A DNA stretch of 57,575 nucleotides from Caulobacteraceae bacterium (lineage in GTDB: Bacteria > Pseudomonadota > Alphaproteobacteria > Caulobacterales > Caulobacteraceae): contig JANWHQ010000162.1 of NCBI GenBank assembly GCA_025450315.1, forward strand, positions 1-57,575, in the 5' to 3' direction. A program made the translations under genes and the position numbers. Below are positions 43,805-51,962 of this stretch, piece after piece; the stretch's first letter is position 1; every line of letters starts with the position of its first letter. Below the pieces are notes generated by a model. That model saw only the letters and a program-made list of their open reading frames with translations, was not told the origin of the DNA and ran no database searches.

Positions 43805-44827
43805 GTGGCGCCGCGAGCGCCTGTGTTCGCCCGGCGCGCCCGCGCCTTCGGCCTTGTCGTGTTGTTCGCGGCTTCCGCCTGCGCTCCAAGCACACCTGCA
43901 GCGGAGCCAGCCGCGCTCGCTCTGGAAGCGCGCATTCCTCTCGGCGCGGTGAAGGGGCGGATCGACCACCTCGCCGTGGACGAAGCGCGCGACCGCCTCT
44001 TCGTGGCCGAATTGGGCAACGACAGCGTGGATGTCATCGACCTGAAAGCTCGCCGGACGATCCGGCGGATCAGCGGGCTCGACGAGCCGCAGGGTCTGGG
44101 GTTCGTGGTGTCGTCGGACGACCTCTATGTGGCGAACGGCGGGGACGGCTCGGTCCGAATATTCAGCGGCGCGGATCTCAAGGCTGCCGGACGCATCGAT
44201 CTGGGCGAGGACGCCGACGACGTGAGGGTCGATCCCGGGGCGGCCCGTGTCTATGTCGCCTACGGGGCCGGTGGTCTTGCCGTGATCGACGCCAAGACGC
44301 GAACGGTCATTTCCCGCATCGCGCTGTCGGCCCACCCCGAGGGCTTCCAGCTCGACCCGAAGCGGGCGGCCGTCTACGTCAACCTGCCCGGGGCGCATCG
44401 GATCGACGCAGTCGATCGCGCGACGGGAAAGCGGCTCGGATCGCTGCCTACGGGACTTGCTTTCGCCAACTTCCCGATGGCGCTCGATGCAAGGGACGAT
44501 CGACTTGCGGTCGCGTTCCGGGCGCCGCCGCAGTTGCAGGTTCTTGACCTCAAGGACGACAAGGCCGTCGTGAGGCTGGGGGTGTGTAGCGACGCCGACG
44601 ACGTGTTCTTCGACGACCGCCGGAATCGCCTCTATGTCATATGCGGTCAGGGCGTCATCAACGTCGTGGCGCGCACAGGAACCGGCTACCGGCGGGTGGG
44701 TCAGACGCCCACCGCGCCGGGCGGTCGCACTGGCCTGTGGGAGGCATCGGAAGATCGGCTCTACGTCGCGATCCCGGCGCGGCCGGACGCCGGCGCGGCT
44801 GTTCTGGTGTTTCGAGCAGGCCGGTGA
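43805..44827 (+). CDS. YncE-like beta-propeller lipoprotein
   Basis: Protein of 340 residues starting with GTG at 43805, with a lipobox in FAASAC, then repeated propeller blades such as GRIDHLAVDEARDRLFVAELGNDSVDVIDLKARR, VYVAYGAGGLAVIDAKTRTVI and LDPKRAAVYVNLPGAHRIDAVD. The seven-bladed YncE/surface-antigen type usually binds a ligand rather than catalysing. Periplasmic or outer-membrane anchored. Co-transcribed with the DUF1259 gene; the two may act together. Confidence 0.85.
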   Translation: MAPRAPVFARRARAFGLVVLFAASACAPSTPAAEPAALALEARIPLGAVKGRIDHLAVDEARDRLFVAELGNDSVDVIDLKARRTIRRISGLDEPQGLGFVVSSDDLYVANGGDGSVRIFSGADLKAAGRIDLGEDADDVRVDPGAARVYVAYGAGGLAVIDAKTRTVISRIALSAHPEGFQLDPKRAAVYVNLPGAHRIDAVDRATGKRLGSLPTGLAFANFPMALDARDDRLAVAFRAPPQLQVLDLKDDKAVVRLGVCSDADDVFFDDRRNRLYVICGQGVINVVARTGTGYRRVGQTPTAPGGRTGLWEASEDRLYVAIPARPDAGAAVLVFRAGR

Positions 44828-44984
44828 GAGGGAACCGTGAGGCGGTCGCGCAGCGGGTCCGGGTCGGGCCCGGCTCCCTGTTCGAGCGATCGCCAGTTCT
44901 GGATTGGAGGAACTGCGCCCTGACTTGGGACGCCTGAGGCGGCCTTGTCCGTGATGAGCGGCGCCGGGGCGCGGCCGTCGGGTC

Positions 44985-46022
44985 TCAGAGCTGCTCCCCG
45001 AGGACGGCTTCCAGGTAGAACTTGCGGACCAGCACGTAGGCCACCACGGCCAAGGGCGTGGCCAGCAGCACGCCCAGCGGGCCGAGAAGCAGCCCCAGGG
45101 CGATGACGGCGAACAGCGTCACCGCCATCGGCACGGACGCCATCTGGCGGAGCACCAAAGGGGTCAGGAAGTTGGATTCGATCTGGGTGGTCAGGAGATA
45201 GACCAGCAGCACCCACCCGAACGTCTCCGGGCCCTGCGCCAGGCCGATCACCAATCCGGGGAACGCCGCGACCCAGGGGCCGACGACGGGCACGAACTGG
45301 CCGAAACCGGCGACGAGGCCCAGGGCCAAGGGCGACGGCGCCCCCGCCAGCCACAGTCCCAAGGACGTCGTCGCGCCGATGAAGATCATGGACAGCACCT
45401 GACCGAACAACCAGCTCGTCAGCGCCAGCCGACAAGCCTCGAGGGCCTCCTGGACTCGCACCCGATGGACCGGCGGCGTGAGCAGCAGCACGCCTTTCAC
45501 GTAGGTTTCCGGATGGAAGGCGAGGTAGGCGCCCGCGGCGATCACGATGACGATGGCCGCTGCCGCCGAGGCGGCTCCGCCGGCAAGGCGCGTCATCCAG
45601 GTGATGAAGAAGTTCTCGGGCAAGGCGCCCTTGCGGAGCTGCCCAAGCACCGCGTCCCCCAGGAAGGTGCCCGTCAACCGGGCCTCGAGCGCGACCCACG
45701 ATTTCGGCAGAAGCACGGAGAGGCTGTCCAGTTGGACCGCGATCTGGCTGCCGAACAGCCAGATCAAGAGGCCGGCCGCGCCAGACACGATCCCCAGGGC
45801 GGCGACCAACGCCAAGGATCGCGACAGCCCGGTCCTTCGCCGGATGGGGTCGGCGACGAGATGCAGCAGGATCGCGAGGAGAACCGCCGCAAAGACCAGC
45901 AGCAGCACCTGGGCCAGACGGAACACCAGCAGCGCCAGCGCGAGCGTGACGAGCGTCGTCGCGATCAATACCCCCGGGGCCATCCTGGGCGGGGAGTCGG
46001 CAGGGCGGGGGACGGCGCTCAT
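44985..46022 (-). CDS. AI-2E family transporter (PerM-like)
   Basis: Membrane protein of 345 residues with the AI-2E/PerM layout: two N-terminal helices (VLIATTLVTLALALLVFRLAQVLLLVFAAVLLAILLHLVADPI), a soluble region, then IGATTSLGLWLAGAPSPLALGLVAGFGQFVPVVGPWVA and TQIESNFLTPLVLRQMASVPM. Substrates vary (autoinducer export, sodium-proton exchange) and are often unknown. Divergent from the P-type ATPase gene; an FNR-like box lies in the shared promoter. The stop is 157 bases from the convergent propeller gene; that gap shows nothing notable. Confidence 0.9.
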   Translation of the reverse strand: MSAVPRPADSPPRMAPGVLIATTLVTLALALLVFRLAQVLLLVFAAVLLAILLHLVADPIRRRTGLSRSLALVAALGIVSGAAGLLIWLFGSQIAVQLDSLSVLLPKSWVALEARLTGTFLGDAVLGQLRKGALPENFFITWMTRLAGGAASAAAAIVIVIAAGAYLAFHPETYVKGVLLLTPPVHRVRVQEALEACRLALTSWLFGQVLSMIFIGATTSLGLWLAGAPSPLALGLVAGFGQFVPVVGPWVAAFPGLVIGLAQGPETFGWVLLVYLLTTQIESNFLTPLVLRQMASVPMAVTLFAVIALGLLLGPLGVLLATPLAVVAYVLVRKFYLEAVLGEQL

Positions 46023-46055
46023 CGTTGAAGATTAGCGGCCGGCGCAGACGGCGCC

Positions 46056-46069
46056 TTGACCCCGCTCAA
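46056..46069. promoter_or_regulatory. FNR/FixK-like box
   Basis: TTGACCCCGCTCAA: half-sites TTGAC and CTCAA around a 4-base spacer, against the consensus TTGAT-N4-ATCAA. Placed between the divergent AI-2E transporter and P-type ATPase starts. Confidence 0.45.
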
Positions 46070-46129
46070 CGAGCGGCGAGCGGATTTCCGGCAAGAGCCA
46101 TGGGCTCTTCCCCCATTCGCCGACGGTCA

Positions 46130-48670
46130 ATGCTGATGGACATCGCGGCTCCCACCCAGGGCCTCACGGACGAGGAGGCGGCCGAACGGCTCGCCAAATG
46201 GGGACCCAACATCACCCACGAGGCCAAGCGTCGTGGCTGGATCGAGATCCTGGGCGAAGCGGCGAAAGAGCCGGCATTCGTCCTCCTGCTGGGCGCCGCG
46301 GGCCTCTACCTGGTCCTTGGAGATCTCGGCGAGGGACTGCTGCTCCTGGCCGGCGCCAGCGCATCGCTCGGCCTGGTCCTGGTCCAGGAGGCAAAGAGCG
46401 AGCGCGTGCTTGCGGCTCTCGGAAGGCTGGCCGAGCCGTTCGCCCGCGTGGTCCGCAGCGGCCGCGAGCAGAAGCTGGCCGCCCGCCTGGTCGTCCCCGG
46501 TGATGTCCTCCTGGTTGGAGAGGGCGAGCGGTTTCCCGCGGACGGGATCCTTCGGTCCGGGGACTCGCTGATGGTCGACGAGTCGGCGCTGACCGGCGAG
46601 GCGGCGCCGGTTTCTAAGAGCACGGCCGATGGCGACAGTTTCGATCCCCAGGCCGAGCCTGGAGGCGATGGCTTGCCGAATGTGTTCGCGGGCACCTTGA
46701 ACGTCCGTGGGCAGGGCGTCCTCGAGGTCCTGCGCACCGGGAGCGCGACACGGATCGGCCAGATCAGCGTCTCACTGGCCCAGATCAAGCCCGAACCGAC
46801 CCCTCTCCAGAAGGTCACGGGCAAGCTGGTCCGGCAGATGGGCGTCTTTGCCTTCGCCAGCTGCGCCCTCGTGGTGCTCGCCTACGGCGTTCTGCGCGGC
46901 CAATGGGTCCAAGGCGCGCTTTCGGGACTGACGATCTCGATTTCCCTGATTCCCGAAGAGTACCCGATGGTGCTGGCGGTCTTCCTCGCCCTGGGCGCCT
47001 GGCGTCTCGCCCAGAGCCAGGTGCTGGTGAGGCGGTCCGCCGTCATCGAGACCTTGGGAGCCGTCAGCGCTCTTTGCGTCGACAAGACCGGCACGCTCAC
47101 GCAGAACCGGATGGCCGTCGCCGTGCTCTGGCGGGACGGGGTCCTCTGGCGCGCGGATGGAACCCCGCCTGCGGATCCGATGGCGCGGCTGCTGAAAGTC
47201 GCCGACCTCGGCTCATCTCCGAAGCCGGTCGACCCCATGGACCGTGCGATCCGCGAACTCGCGACGACGCATGCGCCGCCCGGGAATGAAACCGGTCCAC
47301 TTCGAACCTATCCGCTGAACACCGACCTACTGGCGTTCATCCAGGTGTGGCGGGATCCCGCCGCCGGCGTGTTCTGGGCGGCCAAGGGCGCGCCCGAGGC
47401 GATATTCCAGCTCTGCGGCATCCCGGCAGAGACCCGCGAAAGCCTGGACTCGACCGTCGCGGGATTGGCGGGCGAGGGATTGCGGATCCTTGGGGTCGCT
47501 TCGCGCCGACTTGCGCAGGATGCCGGAGAGGCCCCTCACGCGATCGACTTCATCTTCGAGGGCCTTGTCGGCTTTCTCGATCCGGTTCGACCGGATGTCG
47601 CGTCGGTCATAGCGGAAGCCCGCACCGCCGGCATCCAGGTGATCATGATCACCGGCGACTATCCTGCGACCGCGGCCGCGGTCGCACGGTCCGCGGGCGT
47701 GGATCTGTCCGGCGGCGTTGCGACGGGCCGCCAGATCGCCGGGCTCGACCGGTCGCAGCTGGGCGCGATCCTTCGGTCGACCCGAGTCTTCGCCAGGGTG
47801 ACGCCCGACCAGAAACTGGCGCTCATCGAAGCGGCCAAGGCGAACGGGGAGATCGTCGCGATGACCGGCGACGGCATCAACGATGCGCCGGCGCTTCGCG
47901 CAGCTCACGTGGGCATCGCCATGGGGCGCCGCGGCACCGACGTTGCGCGCGAAGCCGCCAGCGTCGTCTTGTTGGACGACAGCCTCGCCTCCATCGTCGG
48001 CGGCGTCCGGCTGGGACGCCGCATCTACGCCAATCTGCAAAAGGCGCTTGTCTTCATCACGGCGGTGCACATCCCGATCGCCGGCTTGGCGCTGGCGCCG
48101 ATCGTCGTGGGACTGCCTCCCTTGCTGTTCCCGGCGCACGTGGTCCTGCTCGAACTGGTCATCGATCCGGTATGCTCCCTGGTCTTCGAGGGAGAGCCCC
48201 CTTCGCCGGATCTCATGCGCTGGCCCCCGCGAAAGCCCGGCCAGGCGCTGTTCGGACGCTCTCAGCTGATCTCGGGACTGGGCCAGGGGTTCAGCGTGCT
48301 GGTCGTTTCGCTGGGCATCTACGTCTGGACGCTGGGTCATGGCGTCCCGCTCGAGCAGGCTCGAGCCACCGCGTTCCTCGCCCTCGTCTGCGGCAATCTC
48401 GCCCTGGCGTTCTCCAACGCATCGGAGGCCTCGACGCGCCTGTTCGATCCCGGACATCGCATCTTCATGATCATCGCGACGGCGGCGATGCTCGCGACGG
48501 GCGCAGTGATCTACTTGCCCTCAGCCGCCGCCCTGTTTCACTTCGCCCCTCTGCCCCCGGCTTTTGCGGCGTCGGCCTTCGGCGCCGGCCTGGCCTCCGG
48601 CCTTTGGCTCGCTGTCATCAAACGATTGGCTGGCAAACGACCCCAACTGGCGGCGGCGGCGCGAGCTTGA
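46130..48670 (+). CDS. Cation-transporting P-type ATPase
   Basis: Protein of about 846 residues. N-terminal GLTDEEAAERLAKWGPN is the cation ATPase N-terminal domain; the A-domain TGEA motif is in DESALTGEAAP; phosphorylation site DKTGTLTQ; nucleotide-domain MITGDYPATA and hinge TGDGINDAPAL. TM4 reads ISLIPEEYPMVL rather than PEGLP, as in a less-studied P-type subgroup. C-terminal helices include VVLLELVIDPVCSLVFEGEPP. Ion specificity is unclear (Ca, Mg or other). ATG 46130 is chosen; 46100 and 46136 are alternatives. A FNR-like box lies upstream. Confidence 0.9.
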   Translation: MLMDIAAPTQGLTDEEAAERLAKWGPNITHEAKRRGWIEILGEAAKEPAFVLLLGAAGLYLVLGDLGEGLLLLAGASASLGLVLVQEAKSERVLAALGRLAEPFARVVRSGREQKLAARLVVPGDVLLVGEGERFPADGILRSGDSLMVDESALTGEAAPVSKSTADGDSFDPQAEPGGDGLPNVFAGTLNVRGQGVLEVLRTGSATRIGQISVSLAQIKPEPTPLQKVTGKLVRQMGVFAFASCALVVLAYGVLRGQWVQGALSGLTISISLIPEEYPMVLAVFLALGAWRLAQSQVLVRRSAVIETLGAVSALCVDKTGTLTQNRMAVAVLWRDGVLWRADGTPPADPMARLLKVADLGSSPKPVDPMDRAIRELATTHAPPGNETGPLRTYPLNTDLLAFIQVWRDPAAGVFWAAKGAPEAIFQLCGIPAETRESLDSTVAGLAGEGLRILGVASRRLAQDAGEAPHAIDFIFEGLVGFLDPVRPDVASVIAEARTAGIQVIMITGDYPATAAAVARSAGVDLSGGVATGRQIAGLDRSQLGAILRSTRVFARVTPDQKLALIEAAKANGEIVAMTGDGINDAPALRAAHVGIAMGRRGTDVAREAASVVLLDDSLASIVGGVRLGRRIYANLQKALVFITAVHIPIAGLALAPIVVGLPPLLFPAHVVLLELVIDPVCSLVFEGEPPSPDLMRWPPRKPGQALFGRSQLISGLGQGFSVLVVSLGIYVWTLGHGVPLEQARATAFLALVCGNLALAFSNASEASTRLFDPGHRIFMIIATAAMLATGAVIYLPSAAALFHFAPLPPAFAASAFGAGLASGLWLAVIKRLAGKRPQLAAAARA

Positions 48671-48737
48671 CCTATTGGCATCGAGGGCAGGTCTGTCCGT
48701 GGGGTCGGAGTACCCCCAGGGACCAGGATCGACGTCC

Positions 48738-49556
48738 TTAGTGGCTGAGCAACACCGGGAGTGGGCCAGCCAGCAGTTCCCGCGTGACGCCGCCGAACGC
48801 CCACTCGCTCAAGCGCGAACGGCCATAGCCGCCGGCCACGATCAGATCCGCGTCACGCACCTCGGCCATGTCGAGCAAGGTGGGGCCCGGCGAGCCGAGC
48901 TCCGGCTCGCGGACTGCGGTCGAAGCGTCGACCCCGTGCCGCTTCAGATGTGCGGCCACGTCCGCGACCGACGCCCAGGGGTCGGCTCCGGTCTGCGCCT
49001 CGCGGATTTCCAGGACGAGCACATTCGTCGCCCGTTTCAGCATCGGCATGGCGTCGGTCAAGGCCCGCCTGGCTTCCCGGGTGTCCTTCCAGGCCACCAC
49101 GACACTGGCGGCATACAGCTGGTCGAGGCCGGGCGGGACCACCAGCACCGGGCGCCCGCTGCGCATCAGCAGCTCGCCCGCATCGACGCGATTGTGGAGG
49201 CCAAACGGCTCGGCATGACGCGGGCCCGCCACGATCAGATCGCACGCCCGCGCGTGCGACGCCACCAGATCGCCGGGGCGACCCACGCCGCAACGCCAGT
49301 CGGAGCCGGCTCGCACCGTCTTGGCGACCTCGGCGAAGCGCGCGCCAGCGAGCTTCAGATGCTTCTTGATCACCTGCTGAGCCACGAGGGGCTCGCCGTC
49401 CAGATGCCCGAGCGCGGATTCGGGAGGATCGAGGACTTCGGCTCCGACACCGATCAGCGCCGCGGAGAACTGGTTCGCCAAGTCGGCGGCCAGTTGGAGA
49501 CGCTGGAGGCCGGGGCCGTCGATTTCAACGTGGGTGAGGATCGCAGCGTAGGACAT
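48738..49556 (-). CDS. Universal stress protein (two UspA domains)
   Basis: Protein of 272 residues with tandem UspA domains. Domain 1 starts AAILTHVEIDGPGLQRLQLAADLANQFSAALIGVGA and ends ACDLIVAGPRHAE; domain 2 starts VVVAWKDTREARRALTDAMPML and ends DADLIVAGGYGRSRLSEWAFGGVTRELLAGPLPVLLSH, with the ATP-binding GxxGxxRxxE-like element. ATG at 49556. FNR-like boxes between this gene and the next suggest induction at low oxygen. Convergent with the ATPase, 67 bases apart. Confidence 0.92.
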   Translation of the reverse strand: MSYAAILTHVEIDGPGLQRLQLAADLANQFSAALIGVGAEVLDPPESALGHLDGEPLVAQQVIKKHLKLAGARFAEVAKTVRAGSDWRCGVGRPGDLVASHARACDLIVAGPRHAEPFGLHNRVDAGELLMRSGRPVLVVPPGLDQLYAASVVVAWKDTREARRALTDAMPMLKRATNVLVLEIREAQTGADPWASVADVAAHLKRHGVDASTAVREPELGSPGPTLLDMAEVRDADLIVAGGYGRSRLSEWAFGGVTRELLAGPLPVLLSH

Positions 49557-49608
49557 GCGGACTCCAACCGGTTGTCTTGGAACTTGGACCCGCCTTGCGC
49601 ACCCGGCC

Positions 49609-49622
49609 TTGCGAAGGATCAA
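49609..49622. promoter_or_regulatory. FNR/FixK-like box 1
   Basis: TTGCGAAGGATCAA (TTGCG-N4-ATCAA) between the divergent usp and lipoprotein genes. It is 53 bases from the usp start. Confidence 0.55.
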
Positions 49623-49671
49623 CACCGCCGCCGTCGCCCGGCGGATCCTCCGCCTTGGATCCGCCCGCCCC

Positions 49672-49685
49672 TTGCGCAGGATCAA
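49672..49685. promoter_or_regulatory. FNR/FixK-like box 2
   Basis: TTGCGCAGGATCAA, a 13 of 14 copy of box 1 placed 63 bases away. It lies 47 bases before the lipoprotein ATG. A duplicated site serving each of the two divergent genes is likely. Confidence 0.6.
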
Positions 49686-49732
49686 GGCGGCCGAAGGCCA
49701 TGTCGCCGATCTTTCGCCGACAGGAGGCGTCC

Positions 49733-50551
49733 ATGGTCGAGCGACATCCATTCGGGCTGGGGACCGCATTGGTCGCCATGCTGTTCATGACGGCGTGCGA
49801 GGAGCACCCGAAGAAGTCCGTCCAGGGCGCCCCTGAATACCTTCACGAAGCCCTGAGCGGAAACACGACGGCGCAAGCGCAGCTGGCGGACTGTCTGGCG
49901 GCGCCAACGGGGTGCTTTGGCACACCGCCCGATGCCGCGCTGTCCTGTGCTTGGCGCGGCGTCAGGCTCGCGTCGGAAACTCCCGACCTCTCTTTGGGAG
50001 ATGCGGAGGCCTACAAGCGCGCCTGCATGGGCAAGGATGAGAGCTTCCGCCAACGCGCGGCGATCGCCCAGGACAACTTCACGCGACGCATCTATGACCG
50101 GCCGGCGCCGGACAGCTCCACGGCGCCTCCAACCTCCGGATTGCTGTACCCGTCCATGGAGACCGTGCGACTGCGCATAAACGCAGCGCGAGGCGCGGGC
50201 GCAGCGGCGCGCCTGCCCCCCTTCGGCCGGCCGCGCCCCCTCTCCGAGCAGGGGCGCATTTCCTGGAAGACTTGCTCCCCGTCGGTGTGCCTGGAAGGCT
50301 CCAGCCCGCGCTTCGGAGGCGGCCTCTACGCCTATCGGGTCATGGTCAGCGGACCTCAGGGCGACGCGCAGGTGCAGGCGGCGCATCTGGCCGCCGCCGG
50401 ACTCGAGGCCGATGCGATCGCCGGCAGTCTCGCCAGCCTTGCGCAGAGCGCGTTGCCCGGCGCCATGCCCGCGGGCCCGATATGCTGGGCCGCCGGGCAG
50501 ACTCCTGAAGGATCCGCATTTGTCGCCGCCGCCCCAGGTCCCTGCGGATGA
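49733..50551 (+). CDS. Hypothetical lipoprotein, Cys-rich
   Basis: Protein of 272 residues with a lipoprotein signal (LGTALVAMLFMTAC, Cys about residue 22) and many further cysteines (at least eight), typical of periplasmic disulfide-rich proteins. The region EALSGNTTAQAQLADCLAAPTGCF...DAALSCAWRGVRLASET may be Sel1/tetratricopeptide-like. No domain recognised with confidence. CAGGAGG precedes the ATG. Divergent from usp with FNR-like boxes in the gap. Confidence 0.72.
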   Translation: MVERHPFGLGTALVAMLFMTACEEHPKKSVQGAPEYLHEALSGNTTAQAQLADCLAAPTGCFGTPPDAALSCAWRGVRLASETPDLSLGDAEAYKRACMGKDESFRQRAAIAQDNFTRRIYDRPAPDSSTAPPTSGLLYPSMETVRLRINAARGAGAAARLPPFGRPRPLSEQGRISWKTCSPSVCLEGSSPRFGGGLYAYRVMVSGPQGDAQVQAAHLAAAGLEADAIAGSLASLAQSALPGAMPAGPICWAAGQTPEGSAFVAAAPGPCG

Positions 50552-50665
50552 TCGGGGCACGGCTCGGTCCGCGCCTTCGGCATCATCCGTAGGCGCGGTT
50601 CAAGGCGAGACGGACGGCGAACTCTGGGCCGGTCCGGCCGCGGAGGACGGCGCCGCCGGGGCGAC

Positions 50666-50806
50666 CTAAGGCCGGCGGGCGGCCTTCGACGGGCTCTTGC
50701 CCATCGGGGGGGTGGTGAACGGCGAGGCCTGGACCGTCGGCTTGGCCTTGGCCTGCTTGGGCTTTCGGACTTCGCGGTTGCCGCGCTTCTGATCTTTGTT
50801 GGCCAT
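50666..50806 (-). CDS. Small basic protein (46 aa)
   Basis: Short gene reading MANKDQKRGNREVRKPKQAK, then AKPTVQASPFTTPPMGKSPS and KAARRP. Start ATG at 50806 has GAAAGAG upstream and the frame closes with TAG. Small conserved proteins of this kind (opening MANKDQKRGNREVRKPK) occur in many alphaproteobacteria; function unknown. Rich in Lys/Arg, possibly nucleic-acid or ribosome associated (inference). A coding start with a good RBS and family-like sequence outweigh its small size. Confidence 0.72.
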   Translation of the reverse strand: MANKDQKRGNREVRKPKQAKAKPTVQASPFTTPPMGKSPSKAARRP

Positions 50807-50854
50807 GGGACTCTTTCGGGATTGGGCTGGTCCGCAGGACCGGCCGCGGGTTGC

Positions 50855-51058
50855 TCAGAGGTAGCCGGTCTCGCCTTCGATCCGCAGCTGCGCGGGCCGG
50901 CCGCCCGCCAGCGCCGCCCTGGCCAGCTTGCTGGCCGAGGCGATGGCCACGGCCTTGTCGGGGGACCGATTGGAATGCCGGCCCTCGTGTTCGACCGACC
51001 AGGCGCCGTCGTGCTGGACGACCGAGAAGATCAGGGGCGAGGTCACATAGGCGCTCAT
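50855..51058 (-). CDS. Small protein, DUF2188-like (67 aa)
   Basis: Reads MSAYVTSPLIFSVVQHDGAW, followed by SVEHEGRHSNRSPDKAVAIASASKLARAALAGGRPAQL and RIEGETGYL. The pattern VVQHDGAWSVEHEG...SPDKAVAIASASKLA resembles the DUF2188 group of small proteins. Starts at ATG 51058; the longer frame upstream is not credible. Function unknown; it lies 48 bases upstream of the start of the 46-residue gene on the same strand. Confidence 0.6.
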   Translation of the reverse strand: MSAYVTSPLIFSVVQHDGAWSVEHEGRHSNRSPDKAVAIASASKLARAALAGGRPAQLRIEGETGYL

Positions 51059-51350
51059 GACCGGGCCCGCGTCAGGCTGCAGCGCCCAGAGGCCGGGGGA
51101 ATGTCGCGCTCGCGAACGGCCTCGGTGGTCATGGCTTGGCCTTGCCCGCGTGGCGCGGGCCGCCCGCCGCCCGGTCAGGAGGGTCGGGTGCGGGGTCGCG
51201 CCATTCATATGGGCGCGGATGGCGGCCCCGATAAGGCGCCTGCGAAAAGAAAGCCTGGCCGCACCGCCGGGCAGCGTGCGCGCCGGCCTGGACGCCGGCG
51301 TCCGGGCAAGCGATCCTGGGGCGGCGTCTTCACTACTCCCGCCCAGGCCG

Positions 51351-51962
51351 ATGTCTTTCACAGATGGTTTTCGCCCGCCCGCCCGCGAGCCCACCCCCGA
51401 GGAGGTCGGCGTCCGGGGCGGGTCCAAGGCGTGCGGGGGCTGCACCCTGTGCTGCAAGGTGCTGGGCATAGGCCCGAACGGCAAGGCGCCGGGGGTCCTG
51501 TGCCCTCATGCGGCGCCGGGCAGCGGTTGCGGCGTCCACGACCACCGGCCTGAGGTCTGCGCGACCTACCAGTGCGCCTGGACCTGGGCCGAACCGCTGG
51601 ATCCGAGCTGGCGGCCCGACCGGGCGGGCTTCCTGATCAACCCGCGGCCGGATCCCGCCGAGGTCGAGGTGGTGGTCGATCCGGACCAGCCGGACGCCTG
51701 GCGGCGCGAGCCCTATGCCTCGCAGATCAAGCGGTGGTCCGATCCGCGCACGGTCTCGATCGCCCGCGTCCTGGTGCGCACCAACGGCCGGGTGATGGTG
51801 CTGTTCCCCGAGACCGAGATCGATCTTGGCCTGCCCAACCAACCCAATTTCCGGGTCGAATCCGGCTACGAGATGCGGGACGGCCGCATGCAGCCCTTCG
51901 CCCGCTTCACCTCCCTGTTCGGGGCCACCCCGTCGTTCTCGCTGACCGGGCCGCGCCCCTAG
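51351..51962 (+). CDS. YkgJ-family cysteine cluster protein
   Basis: Protein of 203 residues with the CxxCxxCC-type cluster: ACGGCTLCCKVLGIGPNG, then LCPHAAPGSGCGVHDHRPEVCATYQCAW, characteristic of the YkgJ putative zinc- or iron-chelating family. Start ATG at 51351; upstream in-frame sequence is non-coding in appearance. Role unknown, perhaps metal binding. Its stop shares bases with the convergent sulfatase stop (TAG/CTA). Confidence 0.85.
   Translation: MSFTDGFRPPAREPTPEEVGVRGGSKACGGCTLCCKVLGIGPNGKAPGVLCPHAAPGSGCGVHDHRPEVCATYQCAWTWAEPLDPSWRPDRAGFLINPRPDPAEVEVVVDPDQPDAWRREPYASQIKRWSDPRTVSIARVLVRTNGRVMVLFPETEIDLGLPNQPNFRVESGYEMRDGRMQPFARFTSLFGATPSFSLTGPRP

Noticed and set aside
44828..44984. 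Possible terminator between the propeller gene and the AI-2E gene
   Set aside because: GC-rich partial dyads (CCGGG..CCCGG) exist but there is no T-run and no clean stem.
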